Source: Cryomorphaceae bacterium BACL11 MAG-121001-bin54 (GTDB lineage Bacteria; Bacteroidota; Bacteroidia; Flavobacteriales; BACL11). Taken from it: 64,000 bases of DNA. Where the stretch lies: NCBI GenBank assembly GCA_905182255.1, contig CAJJAH010000001.1, positions 248,001-312,000 on the forward strand, read 5' to 3'. The position numbers were made by a program, and so were the translations under genes. This document shows, piece by piece, positions 28,585-37,323 of the stretch (its first letter is position 1; each line of letters opens with the position of its first letter). The notes below the pieces were generated by a model that worked only from the letters and a program-made list of their open reading frames with translations, was not told the DNA's origin and did no database searches.

Positions 28585-29117
28585 TGCACTATTTATATTT
28601 TAAATCTCTACACCTGATTTTTATGGTTTGCTGGTTTGCAGGGCTATTTTATGTAGTGCGTTTATTTATTTACCACAAGGAAGCTGAAAAAAAAGAAAAA
28701 AGTATAAAAGCAATTCTACAACCTCAATATACTTTAATGAGTAAACGATTACTCAGTATTATCACTTGGCCATCAGCATTTCTAACAACTTTTTTTGGAG
28801 TTAGCATGTTAATAGAAAACCCATCCTACTTGCAACAAAACTGGATGCATATAAAACTTTCTTTCATATTATTATTATGGCTGTATACTTATAGCTGCCA
28901 GATAATTCTTAATCAAATAAAAATTGGTCAAATAAGAACCACTGAAATAAAATTAAGAGTATGGAATGAAGTAGCTACATTGATAATGTTTGCCATCATT
29001 TTTATGGCAGTATTAAAAAATAGTATTTCATGGATTTACGCTACTTTCTCTTTAGTTGGATTAGCCGTATTACTGATGATTTCAATAAAGTTATATAAGA
29101 GATACAAAACTAAATAA
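28584..29117 (+). CDS. hemJ: HemJ-like protoporphyrinogen oxidase (UPF0093/CopD-like membrane protein)
   Basis: 177 aa multi-TM with 'LKSLHLIFMVCWFAGLFYVVRLFIYH' and 'KRLLSIITWPSAFLTTFFG'; overlaps hemH stop. Confidence 0.85.
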   Translation: MHYLYFKSLHLIFMVCWFAGLFYVVRLFIYHKEAEKKEKSIKAILQPQYTLMSKRLLSIITWPSAFLTTFFGVSMLIENPSYLQQNWMHIKLSFILLLWLYTYSCQIILNQIKIGQIRTTEIKLRVWNEVATLIMFAIIFMAVLKNSISWIYATFSLVGLAVLLMISIKLYKRYKTK

Positions 29118-29134
29118 GACATACTTATAAAGTT

Positions 29135-29692
29135 TTAAATTAGGATGATATTATCAATTAGAAGTTTGAAATTTTCATCTTTTTTATTTCCGAATAGAAA
29201 TGTAATCTGTTCAAAATAATCACTGTTAAAATTTTTCATATCTAATTTCCTACCACGAAAAGAAGCGTACATTTCTTTTATTGGAATAATTACAGTTTCC
29301 CAATCACCTGAAGTTTTAAATGAAATAATGTGTGAGTGATAGTCGTCTCTATTAGATTTAATCCTGAACTGATAATCCTTTCCATCACCTTTTATCTTAA
29401 TTTTGAAATGAGTATTATCCTTAACATATATCTTTTTACAGTTAAACCTCAATGAAGAAAAACCACCATTATAAGCAGTTGATATTCTTCCTTGAAAAAC
29501 TCCATGCCCATCTTTCTCAACAATTAAATTACTTGATGATATTCCTCCCATAACATCATCATTAACAATTACCCATTTTTTTAAATCTGAGTTATTATCA
29601 AAATTATAAATCATGTTTTGAGACATTAGAGTATTAGTGTTTAAAATTAAGAATATTAAAAAATAACTTGAAATAAATAGTGGTTTTTTCAC
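29135..29692 (-). CDS. CIA30 family protein (Complex I intermediate-associated protein 30-like)
   Basis: 'W.IVNDDVMGGISSSNL....HGVFQGRISTAYNGGFSSLRF' pattern. Confidence 0.82.
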   Translation of the reverse strand: MKKPLFISSYFLIFLILNTNTLMSQNMIYNFDNNSDLKKWVIVNDDVMGGISSSNLIVEKDGHGVFQGRISTAYNGGFSSLRFNCKKIYVKDNTHFKIKIKGDGKDYQFRIKSNRDDYHSHIISFKTSGDWETVIIPIKEMYASFRGRKLDMKNFNSDYFEQITFLFGNKKDENFKLLIDNIILI

Positions 29693-29870
29693 AATACAAA
29701 TTTACTTAAAAATTTATAACTATAAATATGGTATATATATTTTCTATACCTTTTTTGATTTCTTTTTGACAAAATATTTTTTAATTACATTAATTAGTTT
29801 TAATGTTTCCAAAAAAGAATTGAATTGATTAGCTAATTAAATTTAAAAATTAAAAATAATATGAAAATTA

Positions 29871-29918
29871 CTCTTTCTAAAAAAGTGTTCAAAACATAGG
29901 AGATGCTATTAAGCAGAC
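29871..29918 (+). repeat. Degenerate copy I of the composite repeat
   Basis: TTTCTAAAAAAGTGTTCAAAACATAGGAGATGCTATTAAGCAGACC; first 12 nt identical to the start of copy D (TTTCTAAAAAAG). Confidence 0.35.
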
Positions 29919-29935
29919 CTTTAATTTTTAATTAA

Positions 29936-30895
29936 TTAAAAATAATTGTGGCAGTTAGGAGGGAAAAAGATTAAATTTTCTTCTTCAAAGCTAACATAAA
30001 TAACCTCTTCTTTTTTAAAAGGATTTGGGCTAAAGATATTCCATGTTTCCCCTTTGTAGTCAGCTGTTATACTGTATTCTTTTCCTTGAAAAAGAGATTT
30101 TTTTACTATTAAGGCAATTTCAGAGCTTTCTTCAAGTTTTATATTTTCTGCCCTGATATAATAGGATTGTCCTTCTTTTTCATATTTATTAATTCCTCCA
30201 AGTATTCTAGCACAATAGCAATTTGCAGGCTTACAATACATTTCAACAGGATTGTCGTATTGCTGAAGCTTTCCAGCTTTAAAAACTAAAATCTTATCAG
30301 CAATATTAAGAGAATCTTTAATATCATGGGTTACTAAAATAGTTGTAGTTTTTGTAGCCTTTATTATTTGATATATTTCATCAATAATACTATGTTTTAT
30401 ACTAGAGTCTAGATTGCTAAAAGGCTCATCTAACAGTAAAAGATCTGGATCTCTTATTAAAGCTCTAGCGATACAAGCTCTTTGCTGTTCTCCTCCAGAG
30501 AGCTCGTGTGGGTACCTTTTTGTTAGACTATTTAGATTTGTTAAATCAAGCATGTAATCTAATTTTTTCAGAAATCTTTTTTCTAGGTTAAATACAATAT
30601 TCTCCTTTAAAGTAAGATGAGGAAACAAAGGGTAGTCTTGAAAAACAAAGCCAATATTTCGTTTTTGAGGAGGGACAAAAACATCTTTACTGTTTAATAC
30701 TTTTTCATTAAGTACTATAGAACCAGAGTTTATCGGTTCAAGACCAGAAATACATTTTAAAAATGTGCTTTTTCCAACCCCACTTTCACCAAGAAAAGAA
30801 ACAATCTCCCCTTTTTCTACAGAAAAATTCAAAGATGATATGAGAGGTTGTTCTTTTTTATAAAATTTAATAAGATTATTTACTTTAAGATGCAT
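29936..30895 (-). CDS. Ferric-iron ABC transporter ATP-binding protein (FbpC-like)
   Basis: Walker A 'FLGESGVGKSTFLK', signature 'LSGGEQQRACIARAL', Walker B 'LLLLDEPFSNLD'; next to Fbp-like permease and binding protein. Confidence 0.88.
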   Translation of the reverse strand: MHLKVNNLIKFYKKEQPLISSLNFSVEKGEIVSFLGESGVGKSTFLKCISGLEPINSGSIVLNEKVLNSKDVFVPPQKRNIGFVFQDYPLFPHLTLKENIVFNLEKRFLKKLDYMLDLTNLNSLTKRYPHELSGGEQQRACIARALIRDPDLLLLDEPFSNLDSSIKHSIIDEIYQIIKATKTTTILVTHDIKDSLNIADKILVFKAGKLQQYDNPVEMYCKPANCYCARILGGINKYEKEGQSYYIRAENIKLEESSEIALIVKKSLFQGKEYSITADYKGETWNIFSPNPFKKEEVIYVSFEEENLIFFPPNCHNYF

Positions 30896-32498
30896 TTATC
30901 TGTTTGTTTATAATAGATTTTAAAACAATGAGCATTACTGCTCCTATTGATATTATTGCCAAAGAATAAACTGCTGACTCCATCAACATTTCTTCAATTG
31001 CAAACTGATATGTTTGAGTTGCTAAGGTATCAAAATTAAACGGCCTTAAAATTAAAGTTATAGGAAGCTCTTTTAAAAGGTCAACAAATGTAACAATAAA
31101 TGCAATTGCAAGAGCAAGCTTATTTATTGGAAAATGAATTTTTTGAAGAGTTTTAAGAGGACCAAGTCCGAGAGTTTTAGCCGTATCGTCAAAAGATTCT
31201 GGATGCTTTTCTAGACTAGATTTTATTGGAGATTTCCCTACAGCTAAAAATCTAAATACATAAGCGTAAATTAAAACAGAAAAAGAACCAACAAGTGAAA
31301 AAGACTGTAGTATAGGTATTTTAGTAAAAAGAAGTATTACAGCCAAACCAATTACAGCGCCAGGAATTACATATCCTAGAGAGGTTGCCTGACCAATAAA
31401 AGAGCTAATTTTTAACTTAGATATTTTCTCAACGTATAAAAACAAGAGAGATATGCATATAATTATGGCTGAAGAAAAAACAGATATAACGATAGAATTT
31501 TTACTTAAAATATACAATGTTGTAAAGTCTATTTTATTAAAGTAAAGAATACAATTGTTTAATACATAAGAAAAAGGAATTAAGAATCCCACAACAAAAG
31601 GAATCGAGCAGAAAAGATATATATACAATCTCTTAAAATCTGAGGGCTCGTTTAGTTTTTCAATTTTAGAATTTGAAGAATAATAAAACTTAGATCTTCT
31701 AGAAAATACTTTTTGAATAATTAAAAAAACAAAAACAATAAGTAATAGCAAGCAAGCAAGCTGAATAGCTGTATTCTCGTTACCCATAGAGAACCAGGCC
31801 CTAAAGATTCCTGTAGTGTAAGTATTAATCCCAAAGTACTTTACAGCACCATATTCGTTTAAAACCTCCATTATAACAAGAAAAAGTCCAGAAAAAATAG
31901 CTGGTTTTGATAGAGGAAGAATAACCTTAAAAAATAATCTTGTGCCTGAGAGCCCAAGGTTTTTAGACATATTTATATAGCTTGATCCAATAAGGCTAAA
32001 AGAAAGTCTACATGCAGTATAAATATATGGGTACAAGGCAAGCCCTAAGATAACACCAAGAATCTCTATTTGAAGGAAGTCTTTGTTCATAAGCTCTGCC
32101 AAATTTGGAGATTTTTTTCTTAGAAAAGATTGAATAGGGCCAGTAAAACTAAGAATATCACTGTATGTAAAAGCCATTATATAAGTTGGTATTGCCAAAG
32201 GAAGATAAAGCGCAATATCAAAAAACTTTCTTAACCTAAAATTATAGTTACTAATAAACCAAGCGGGAATTATTCCGAAAACAAGAGAGAAACTGCCAGT
32301 GAGAAAAACAAGATAAAGAGTGTTTAGGCTATAATCTAGTAAAAGGGTATTCCACAAATAAGAAAACTCGCTTTTTTCAATGTTAAATACATTAGAAAAT
32401 AAGAAGATTAAAGGAAGTAATAATACTGTAGAGATAAAAAAACTAACTATTAACCACCTTTTATTCTGACTTTTTAATAATTTATTTTTTATTTCCAA
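30885..32498 (-). CDS. Ferric-iron ABC transporter permease (FbpB-like, two fused permease units)
   Basis: 537 aa, about 12 TM; two permease EAA-like loops ('NLGLSGTRLFFKVILPLSKPAI', 'TLGLGPLKTLQKIHFPINKLA'). Confidence 0.88.
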   Translation of the reverse strand: MEIKNKLLKSQNKRWLIVSFFISTVLLLPLIFLFSNVFNIEKSEFSYLWNTLLLDYSLNTLYLVFLTGSFSLVFGIIPAWFISNYNFRLRKFFDIALYLPLAIPTYIMAFTYSDILSFTGPIQSFLRKKSPNLAELMNKDFLQIEILGVILGLALYPYIYTACRLSFSLIGSSYINMSKNLGLSGTRLFFKVILPLSKPAIFSGLFLVIMEVLNEYGAVKYFGINTYTTGIFRAWFSMGNENTAIQLACLLLLIVFVFLIIQKVFSRRSKFYYSSNSKIEKLNEPSDFKRLYIYLFCSIPFVVGFLIPFSYVLNNCILYFNKIDFTTLYILSKNSIVISVFSSAIIICISLLFLYVEKISKLKISSFIGQATSLGYVIPGAVIGLAVILLFTKIPILQSFSLVGSFSVLIYAYVFRFLAVGKSPIKSSLEKHPESFDDTAKTLGLGPLKTLQKIHFPINKLALAIAFIVTFVDLLKELPITLILRPFNFDTLATQTYQFAIEEMLMESAVYSLAIISIGAVMLIVLKSIINKQINAS

Positions 32499-33556
32499 GA
32501 CGATGTGTCAAATATTTCAATCGCTTTTTTTCTAAAAATACCAAGCTTATTAAGATCTAGCTTATCTCTTTTGAACCCACCCCAATTACTTACAATATCT
32601 GAAGGCTTAACATTTGGATTAACCGGATACTCAAAACTGGTGTTAACATATCTACTTTGTGCAGATTCACCCGTAAGAAACTCAATCAATTTAAGTGCGT
32701 TCTCTTTATTTGGAGAATTTTTTGCTAGACCAATACCAGAAATATTTATGTGGGTGCCACTCTCACCTTCCGCTTGATTAGGGAAAAATACCCCAACAGA
32801 TTTTCCTGCCTTTAATTCCTCTTCTTTTTCTGAAGAAAGCAATAGACCTATATAATATGAATTTACAATAGCTATATCTCCCTGACCAGCAGCAATGGCT
32901 TTTACCTGGTCTCTATCATTTCCTTTAGGATCTCTTGCAAAGTTTTCAACTAAACTAGAAGCCCAATTAGTTGCGCTTTCAACACCTTTATTTGCAACAA
33001 TAGAAGATAAAAGTGCCTGATTGTAAGCGTTTGAAGAAGATCTTACAAGTATTTTATTTTTCCATTTATCATCTGTAAGAGAAGAGTAAGTACTTAGCTG
33101 TTCAGCTTTAACACGGTCCTTACTGTAAACTAATATACGAGCTCTGTAAGTAATTGGGACCCAAAATCCATTTATATCTTTCAGGTCATCACTTATATTG
33201 GAATTGATTTGATCATTAGAAATTTTTTGTAATAAATCTAATTTACTTGCCTTTTGAAGTTTTCCAGCATCGACAGATATAAATAAATCTGCTGGACTAT
33301 TGCTTCCTTCATTTTTTAAGCGCTCTATTAATTCGTCAGCGTTAGCTTTAATAACATTAACTTTTATACCGGTTTCTTGCTCAAAAGCTTCATATTGCAT
33401 TTCATCAACTGTATAGTGTCTTTGGCTATATAAGTTAACTTCATTAGATTTTTTTTGTTCGTTAGTACAGCTTGAAAGTGTTAATAAAGCGAATATGATT
33501 AATATTGTTCTTTGGGCCAATAAGAACGTAAGATTTATATGTAATATCATTTTCAT
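32489..33556 (-). CDS. Ferric-iron ABC transporter substrate-binding lipoprotein (FbpA/FutA-like)
   Basis: Lipobox 'LLTLSSCTN'; 'VNLYSQRHYTVDEMQYEAFEQETGIKVNVI', 'GDIAIVNSYYIG' typical of Fe(III)-binding proteins. Confidence 0.88.
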   Translation of the reverse strand: MKMILHINLTFLLAQRTILIIFALLTLSSCTNEQKKSNEVNLYSQRHYTVDEMQYEAFEQETGIKVNVIKANADELIERLKNEGSNSPADLFISVDAGKLQKASKLDLLQKISNDQINSNISDDLKDINGFWVPITYRARILVYSKDRVKAEQLSTYSSLTDDKWKNKILVRSSSNAYNQALLSSIVANKGVESATNWASSLVENFARDPKGNDRDQVKAIAAGQGDIAIVNSYYIGLLLSSEKEEELKAGKSVGVFFPNQAEGESGTHINISGIGLAKNSPNKENALKLIEFLTGESAQSRYVNTSFEYPVNPNVKPSDIVSNWGGFKRDKLDLNKLGIFRKKAIEIFDTSSWK

Positions 33557-33584
33557 TTTTTATTTGCAAACATAAAACATATTA

Positions 33585-33601
33585 TAAAGAATCAATCTAA
33601 A
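33585..33601 (-). promoter_or_regulatory. Candidate iron-responsive operator (TTTAGATTGATTCTTTA) upstream of the fbp operon
   Basis: 15/17 identity to 34663-34679; 10 nt upstream of a TATGTTTG -7 element (33567-33574) on the minus strand. Confidence 0.45.
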
Positions 33602-33660
33602 TAAATATATATTTTCGATATAATACTTAAGAGAAAATAACTAATTTTAAAAAGTATCTA

Positions 33661-34662
33661 TTAGTTAAAATGTTTTTTTTTCTTAATCATTCTTGTAATA
33701 GAGTATGTAAAAGTCTTAAATGGACTTAACAAGTTCTTTAATAAAGAATCAAATTGAGAATTATCCTTATCTACTCCAAAACTAATTCGACCTACGGATT
33801 TAGATAAAACCAAAGTACCTAACATCCAGTCCCAAAGTGCAAACTTTGAACCCATATTTTTATTAAAATGCTTCGGGTTATTACTATGGTGAATTTGATG
33901 TTGAAATGGACTAATGAAGATGTATTCTAAAAATTTTGGATACTTTAATTTAACATGAGAATGCCTAAGATTAGCACCTAAAAGTAGAAAAATAAAATGA
34001 AAAATATTTACCCCTAAGAAAACTAACTTATCAATTTGGTGAGCTGATAAATAATCAAATAGACCTGTAACTAAGCCAAAGATTAAAATGCTTCGAATAT
34101 TATTTATAATCAATTCAAAAGGATGAATTCTATACTGTGTAAGTGGATTCAAAGATGTCGCTGAATGATGAATTTTATGAAACTCCCATAGAAATGGTAA
34201 CTTATGCATTCCTAAATGAATAATATAACTGAACAAATCATTTAGAACAGTTAGTACAATTGTATAAAAAACTAAAGTTTGAGTAATTCCAATGGATTCC
34301 TTTGGAAAACCAAAAGTAACAGTAAGAAATTCATCAGTATAGAATGCAATATAAAAACCGAAAATTATATATGGACCAATTAGAACAATTTTAACTAAAG
34401 AATTAAAACAAAATAATGAATAATCGACAAAAGCAGATTTACTAAGCCAAATCTTTTTGGGAAATAAATATTTTATAAATGATGACTTAATACTACTTTT
34501 CTTGTACACATAGAAAGCCAAAATTATAGATGTTAAAAGATATAATACATGTATTCTTTTGTTGGTATTAACAAAATAAGAAAGAGACAATGATATTGTT
34601 TCCTCTAGTAAATAATATATTTCTTTAATATAATCTAATAACATATTTGCAAAGATATACAA
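33661..34662 (-). CDS. Sterol desaturase/fatty acid hydroxylase superfamily protein
   Basis: 'HLGMHKLPFLWEFHKIHHSATSLNPLTQYRIHPFE', 'FQHQIHHSNNPKHFNKNMG' His-box motifs. Confidence 0.93.
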   Translation of the reverse strand: MYIFANMLLDYIKEIYYLLEETISLSLSYFVNTNKRIHVLYLLTSIILAFYVYKKSSIKSSFIKYLFPKKIWLSKSAFVDYSLFCFNSLVKIVLIGPYIIFGFYIAFYTDEFLTVTFGFPKESIGITQTLVFYTIVLTVLNDLFSYIIHLGMHKLPFLWEFHKIHHSATSLNPLTQYRIHPFELIINNIRSILIFGLVTGLFDYLSAHQIDKLVFLGVNIFHFIFLLLGANLRHSHVKLKYPKFLEYIFISPFQHQIHHSNNPKHFNKNMGSKFALWDWMLGTLVLSKSVGRISFGVDKDNSQFDSLLKNLLSPFKTFTYSITRMIKKKKHFN

Positions 34663-34710
34663 TTAAGAATTAATCTAAACAATTTTTTATTTTTAATGAG
34701 TCTAAATAAA
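34663..34710. promoter_or_regulatory. Two candidate operator boxes between divergent sterol-desaturase and DUF4856 genes (34663-34679 and about 34695-34706)
   Basis: TTAAGAATTAATCTAAA and AATGAGTCTAAATAAA; flank -7 elements TATCTTTG (minus, 34650-34657) and TATTTTTG (plus, 34721-34728). Confidence 0.45.
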
Positions 34711-34767
34711 GATATTTTTATATTTTTGCCGTCGAATTAAAATTAAATCAACTAAATAAAGAAACAA

Positions 34768-36105
34768 ATGGAAAGAAAAAATTTATTAAAAGTATTATTA
34801 CTTTCAACTGTAATTGTACTTAGTTCATGTAAAAAAGATAGCCCTACGCCTACTGATCCTGTAGATCCAGTTGCATTAGCAGATTGTAACGAAGTGGTTG
34901 GAGGAACATCATTAATGGATGAATGTGGAGTGTGTCAACAAGCTTACATATACAATGTTGTGACTCATGATGTAACATTTTTAGATGATACTTCTGGAGT
35001 TGTAGCTGGAAATAATGAAATGTTAGTTATGCCAGACTCTCCTTCTAGTTCTTATTGGTCAAATGTATCAATGCCAGCTGAATTCTCATTTACAGCAGAT
35101 GGATACAACACTGTTTCTTACGGAGGGCAAACTACAAGATTAGATATGGCATCAGAAATGATGAGTGCAATAGCTAGCACTGGAACAACTGCTGATGCAC
35201 TTATGGGAATGTTTGCTCACGAAGCTGGTGGTATGGATTTTGAAGATGCAGATTTAAATGCTTCATCAAAACAAATTAAAAGCAAAACTGCAGCATATAG
35301 TACTTCTGGAGTACAAATGGCTATTCACAGTTCATTTGATTCATGGTTTATAGACTATGCTAATAACGTCGCTCCAATTATTGGAGTAATTCCAGTAGTG
35401 GATGCTAGTGCAGGATCTGCTGGAATGTCAGGAACTCGTGAACTAAATGCTAAAGGAATGGAGTATGACCAAATTGCTGCAAAAAGTTTAATTGGAGCTC
35501 TTTGTCTTGATCAAGTTGTTAATGGTTACTTAAGCGATTCTAAAATTGGTGATGCTGTAGATAACGTAACAAGAGATCCAAATGAAGATAATAATGCTAC
35601 AGCAATGGAGCATCATTGGGATGAAGGATTTGGCTATGTATATGGAAAATTTGGCCCAGATAACGTATCAGGTGATTTAGATAGTGATGGCTTATTAGGA
35701 AAATACCTAAATAAATACCCTGAATGGAATACTATCGTATTTGATGCATTTAAAAAAGGTAGAGAGGCAATAGTTGAAAATTGTTCGAAAGTAAGAGATG
35801 AGCAAGCACAAATTATTAAAGAAACTCTTTCTATGGTAATAGCAAAAAGAGCTCAAGTTTACCTGGATGAAGCTGCAGATAATGATGATCTAAGTCCAGA
35901 TTACTTCCATGCTTTATCTGAAGGTTATGGATTTATATTAAGCTTACAATTTACATATACATCTACTGGATATGCATACTTTACTAATGCTGAAGTAAAT
36001 GATATGCTTGCAATATTAGAGGCTGGAAATGGATTCTGGGATCGATCAGATGATGAATTAAGAGCTATGGCTGATCAAATTCAAGCTGTAACTGGATTAG
36101 AATAA
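34768..36105 (+). CDS. DUF4856-type lipoprotein
   Basis: 445 aa lipoprotein (lipobox 'VLSSCKK'), 'CNEVVGGTSLMDECGVC' motif; directly upstream of imelysin and TonB receptor. Confidence 0.75.
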   Translation: MERKNLLKVLLLSTVIVLSSCKKDSPTPTDPVDPVALADCNEVVGGTSLMDECGVCQQAYIYNVVTHDVTFLDDTSGVVAGNNEMLVMPDSPSSSYWSNVSMPAEFSFTADGYNTVSYGGQTTRLDMASEMMSAIASTGTTADALMGMFAHEAGGMDFEDADLNASSKQIKSKTAAYSTSGVQMAIHSSFDSWFIDYANNVAPIIGVIPVVDASAGSAGMSGTRELNAKGMEYDQIAAKSLIGALCLDQVVNGYLSDSKIGDAVDNVTRDPNEDNNATAMEHHWDEGFGYVYGKFGPDNVSGDLDSDGLLGKYLNKYPEWNTIVFDAFKKGREAIVENCSKVRDEQAQIIKETLSMVIAKRAQVYLDEAADNDDLSPDYFHALSEGYGFILSLQFTYTSTGYAYFTNAEVNDMLAILEAGNGFWDRSDDELRAMADQIQAVTGLE

Positions 36106-36122
36106 CACTTATTTAAATATTT

Positions 36123-36150
36123 AAGAAGAGGAGGGTTTCCCTCCTCTTCT
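36123..36150. terminator. Intrinsic terminator/attenuator hairpin AAGAGGAGGG-TTT-CCCTCCTCTT
   Basis: Perfect 10-bp stem followed by CTTTTA. Confidence 0.85.
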
Positions 36151-36178
36151 TTTACTTTTGCATTAACAAACAAAAATC

Positions 36179-37294
36179 ATGAAATATCTATATTTAGTTC
36201 TAATAAGCATCTTATTTATTGCCTGTAGTAACGAAAATGGTTCTTCAGGAGACCCTATTATCCCAGCCGACAATTTTTCTAGAACTAATTTACTTGAAAA
36301 CCTAACAAATAATATTATTGTACCTGCTCATATAAATTTACAGAGTAAGTTAGAAAACTTAAATAACAAGCTAGAAAATTTTACATCTAATCAAACTCCA
36401 ACAAATTTTAGTGAATTAAGAAATTCATATGTAAGCACTTATGTAGCATGGCAATCTGTAGAAATGTTTAATATTGGAAAAGCAGAAGAAATAAATTATA
36501 TAAAAGCAATGAATACTTTTCCATGTAATACGACTAAAATTAATAATAATATAATTGAACAAGTATATGACCTTAATGCTGCAAATTGGCCTAGCTGGAC
36601 ATCACAAGGTTTACCTGCTTTAGATTATTTATTATACGGATTAGATACTGATTCGAATTTGGTAATAAACAATTATACTCATCCAGTTAATGGAAATAAG
36701 TATTTAGATTATTTGAATAGTATAATCAATCAGATGATAATTAATACTAATACTGTACTACAATACTGGGAAACAAATACAACTTCCTTCATTAACTCAA
36801 ATACTAATACTTCAACTTCAAGTCTAAATCTTTTAACTAATGATTTCATTTATTATTATGAAAAAGGGTTAAGAGCTAACAAGATTGGTATTCCATCTGG
36901 AAAATGGAATAATTATCAGATATATGAAATAGGAGTTGAAGCATATTACAGAAAAGATATATCCAAACAGCTTGCCCTAGAAGCTCTAAGTGCGTGTAAG
37001 GATTTTTTTACAGGAGTTGGATTTAATTCTAATACAATTGACGGCCAATCATATGTTGACTATCTTACTAATAATGGTGATGCAGATATAAGTGCTGACA
37101 TAATAAGTGGATTAGATTTAGCAAAAGATAAGATCAATAATCTTGATGACAATTTTAGATTGCAATTACTAAACGATAATTCTAGTATGCTTGAAGCTTA
37201 TGATGCTTTACAGCAAGTAGTGGTTGATTTAAAAACAGACATGCTAATTAGTATGCAGATCACTGTAGATTATGTTGATGCAGATGGAGACTAA
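36179..37294 (+). CDS. Imelysin-family (EfeO-like) iron-associated lipoprotein
   Basis: Lipobox 'LFIACSNE'; 'WQSVEMFNIGKAEEINYIKAMNTFPCNTTKIN', 'GLPALDYLLYG' (GxHxxE-like imelysin context). Confidence 0.85.
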   Translation: MKYLYLVLISILFIACSNENGSSGDPIIPADNFSRTNLLENLTNNIIVPAHINLQSKLENLNNKLENFTSNQTPTNFSELRNSYVSTYVAWQSVEMFNIGKAEEINYIKAMNTFPCNTTKINNNIIEQVYDLNAANWPSWTSQGLPALDYLLYGLDTDSNLVINNYTHPVNGNKYLDYLNSIINQMIINTNTVLQYWETNTTSFINSNTNTSTSSLNLLTNDFIYYYEKGLRANKIGIPSGKWNNYQIYEIGVEAYYRKDISKQLALEALSACKDFFTGVGFNSNTIDGQSYVDYLTNNGDADISADIISGLDLAKDKINNLDDNFRLQLLNDNSSMLEAYDALQQVVVDLKTDMLISMQITVDYVDADGD

Positions 37295-37323
37295 ATTTTC
37301 CATAAAACAAGCTGTCGAAATAT

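Noticed and set aside
29732-29760. GGTATA...TATACC-TTTTTT hairpin as a special regulatory element
   Set aside because: Most simply an intrinsic terminator or AT-rich dyad between two genes; not enough evidence for more.
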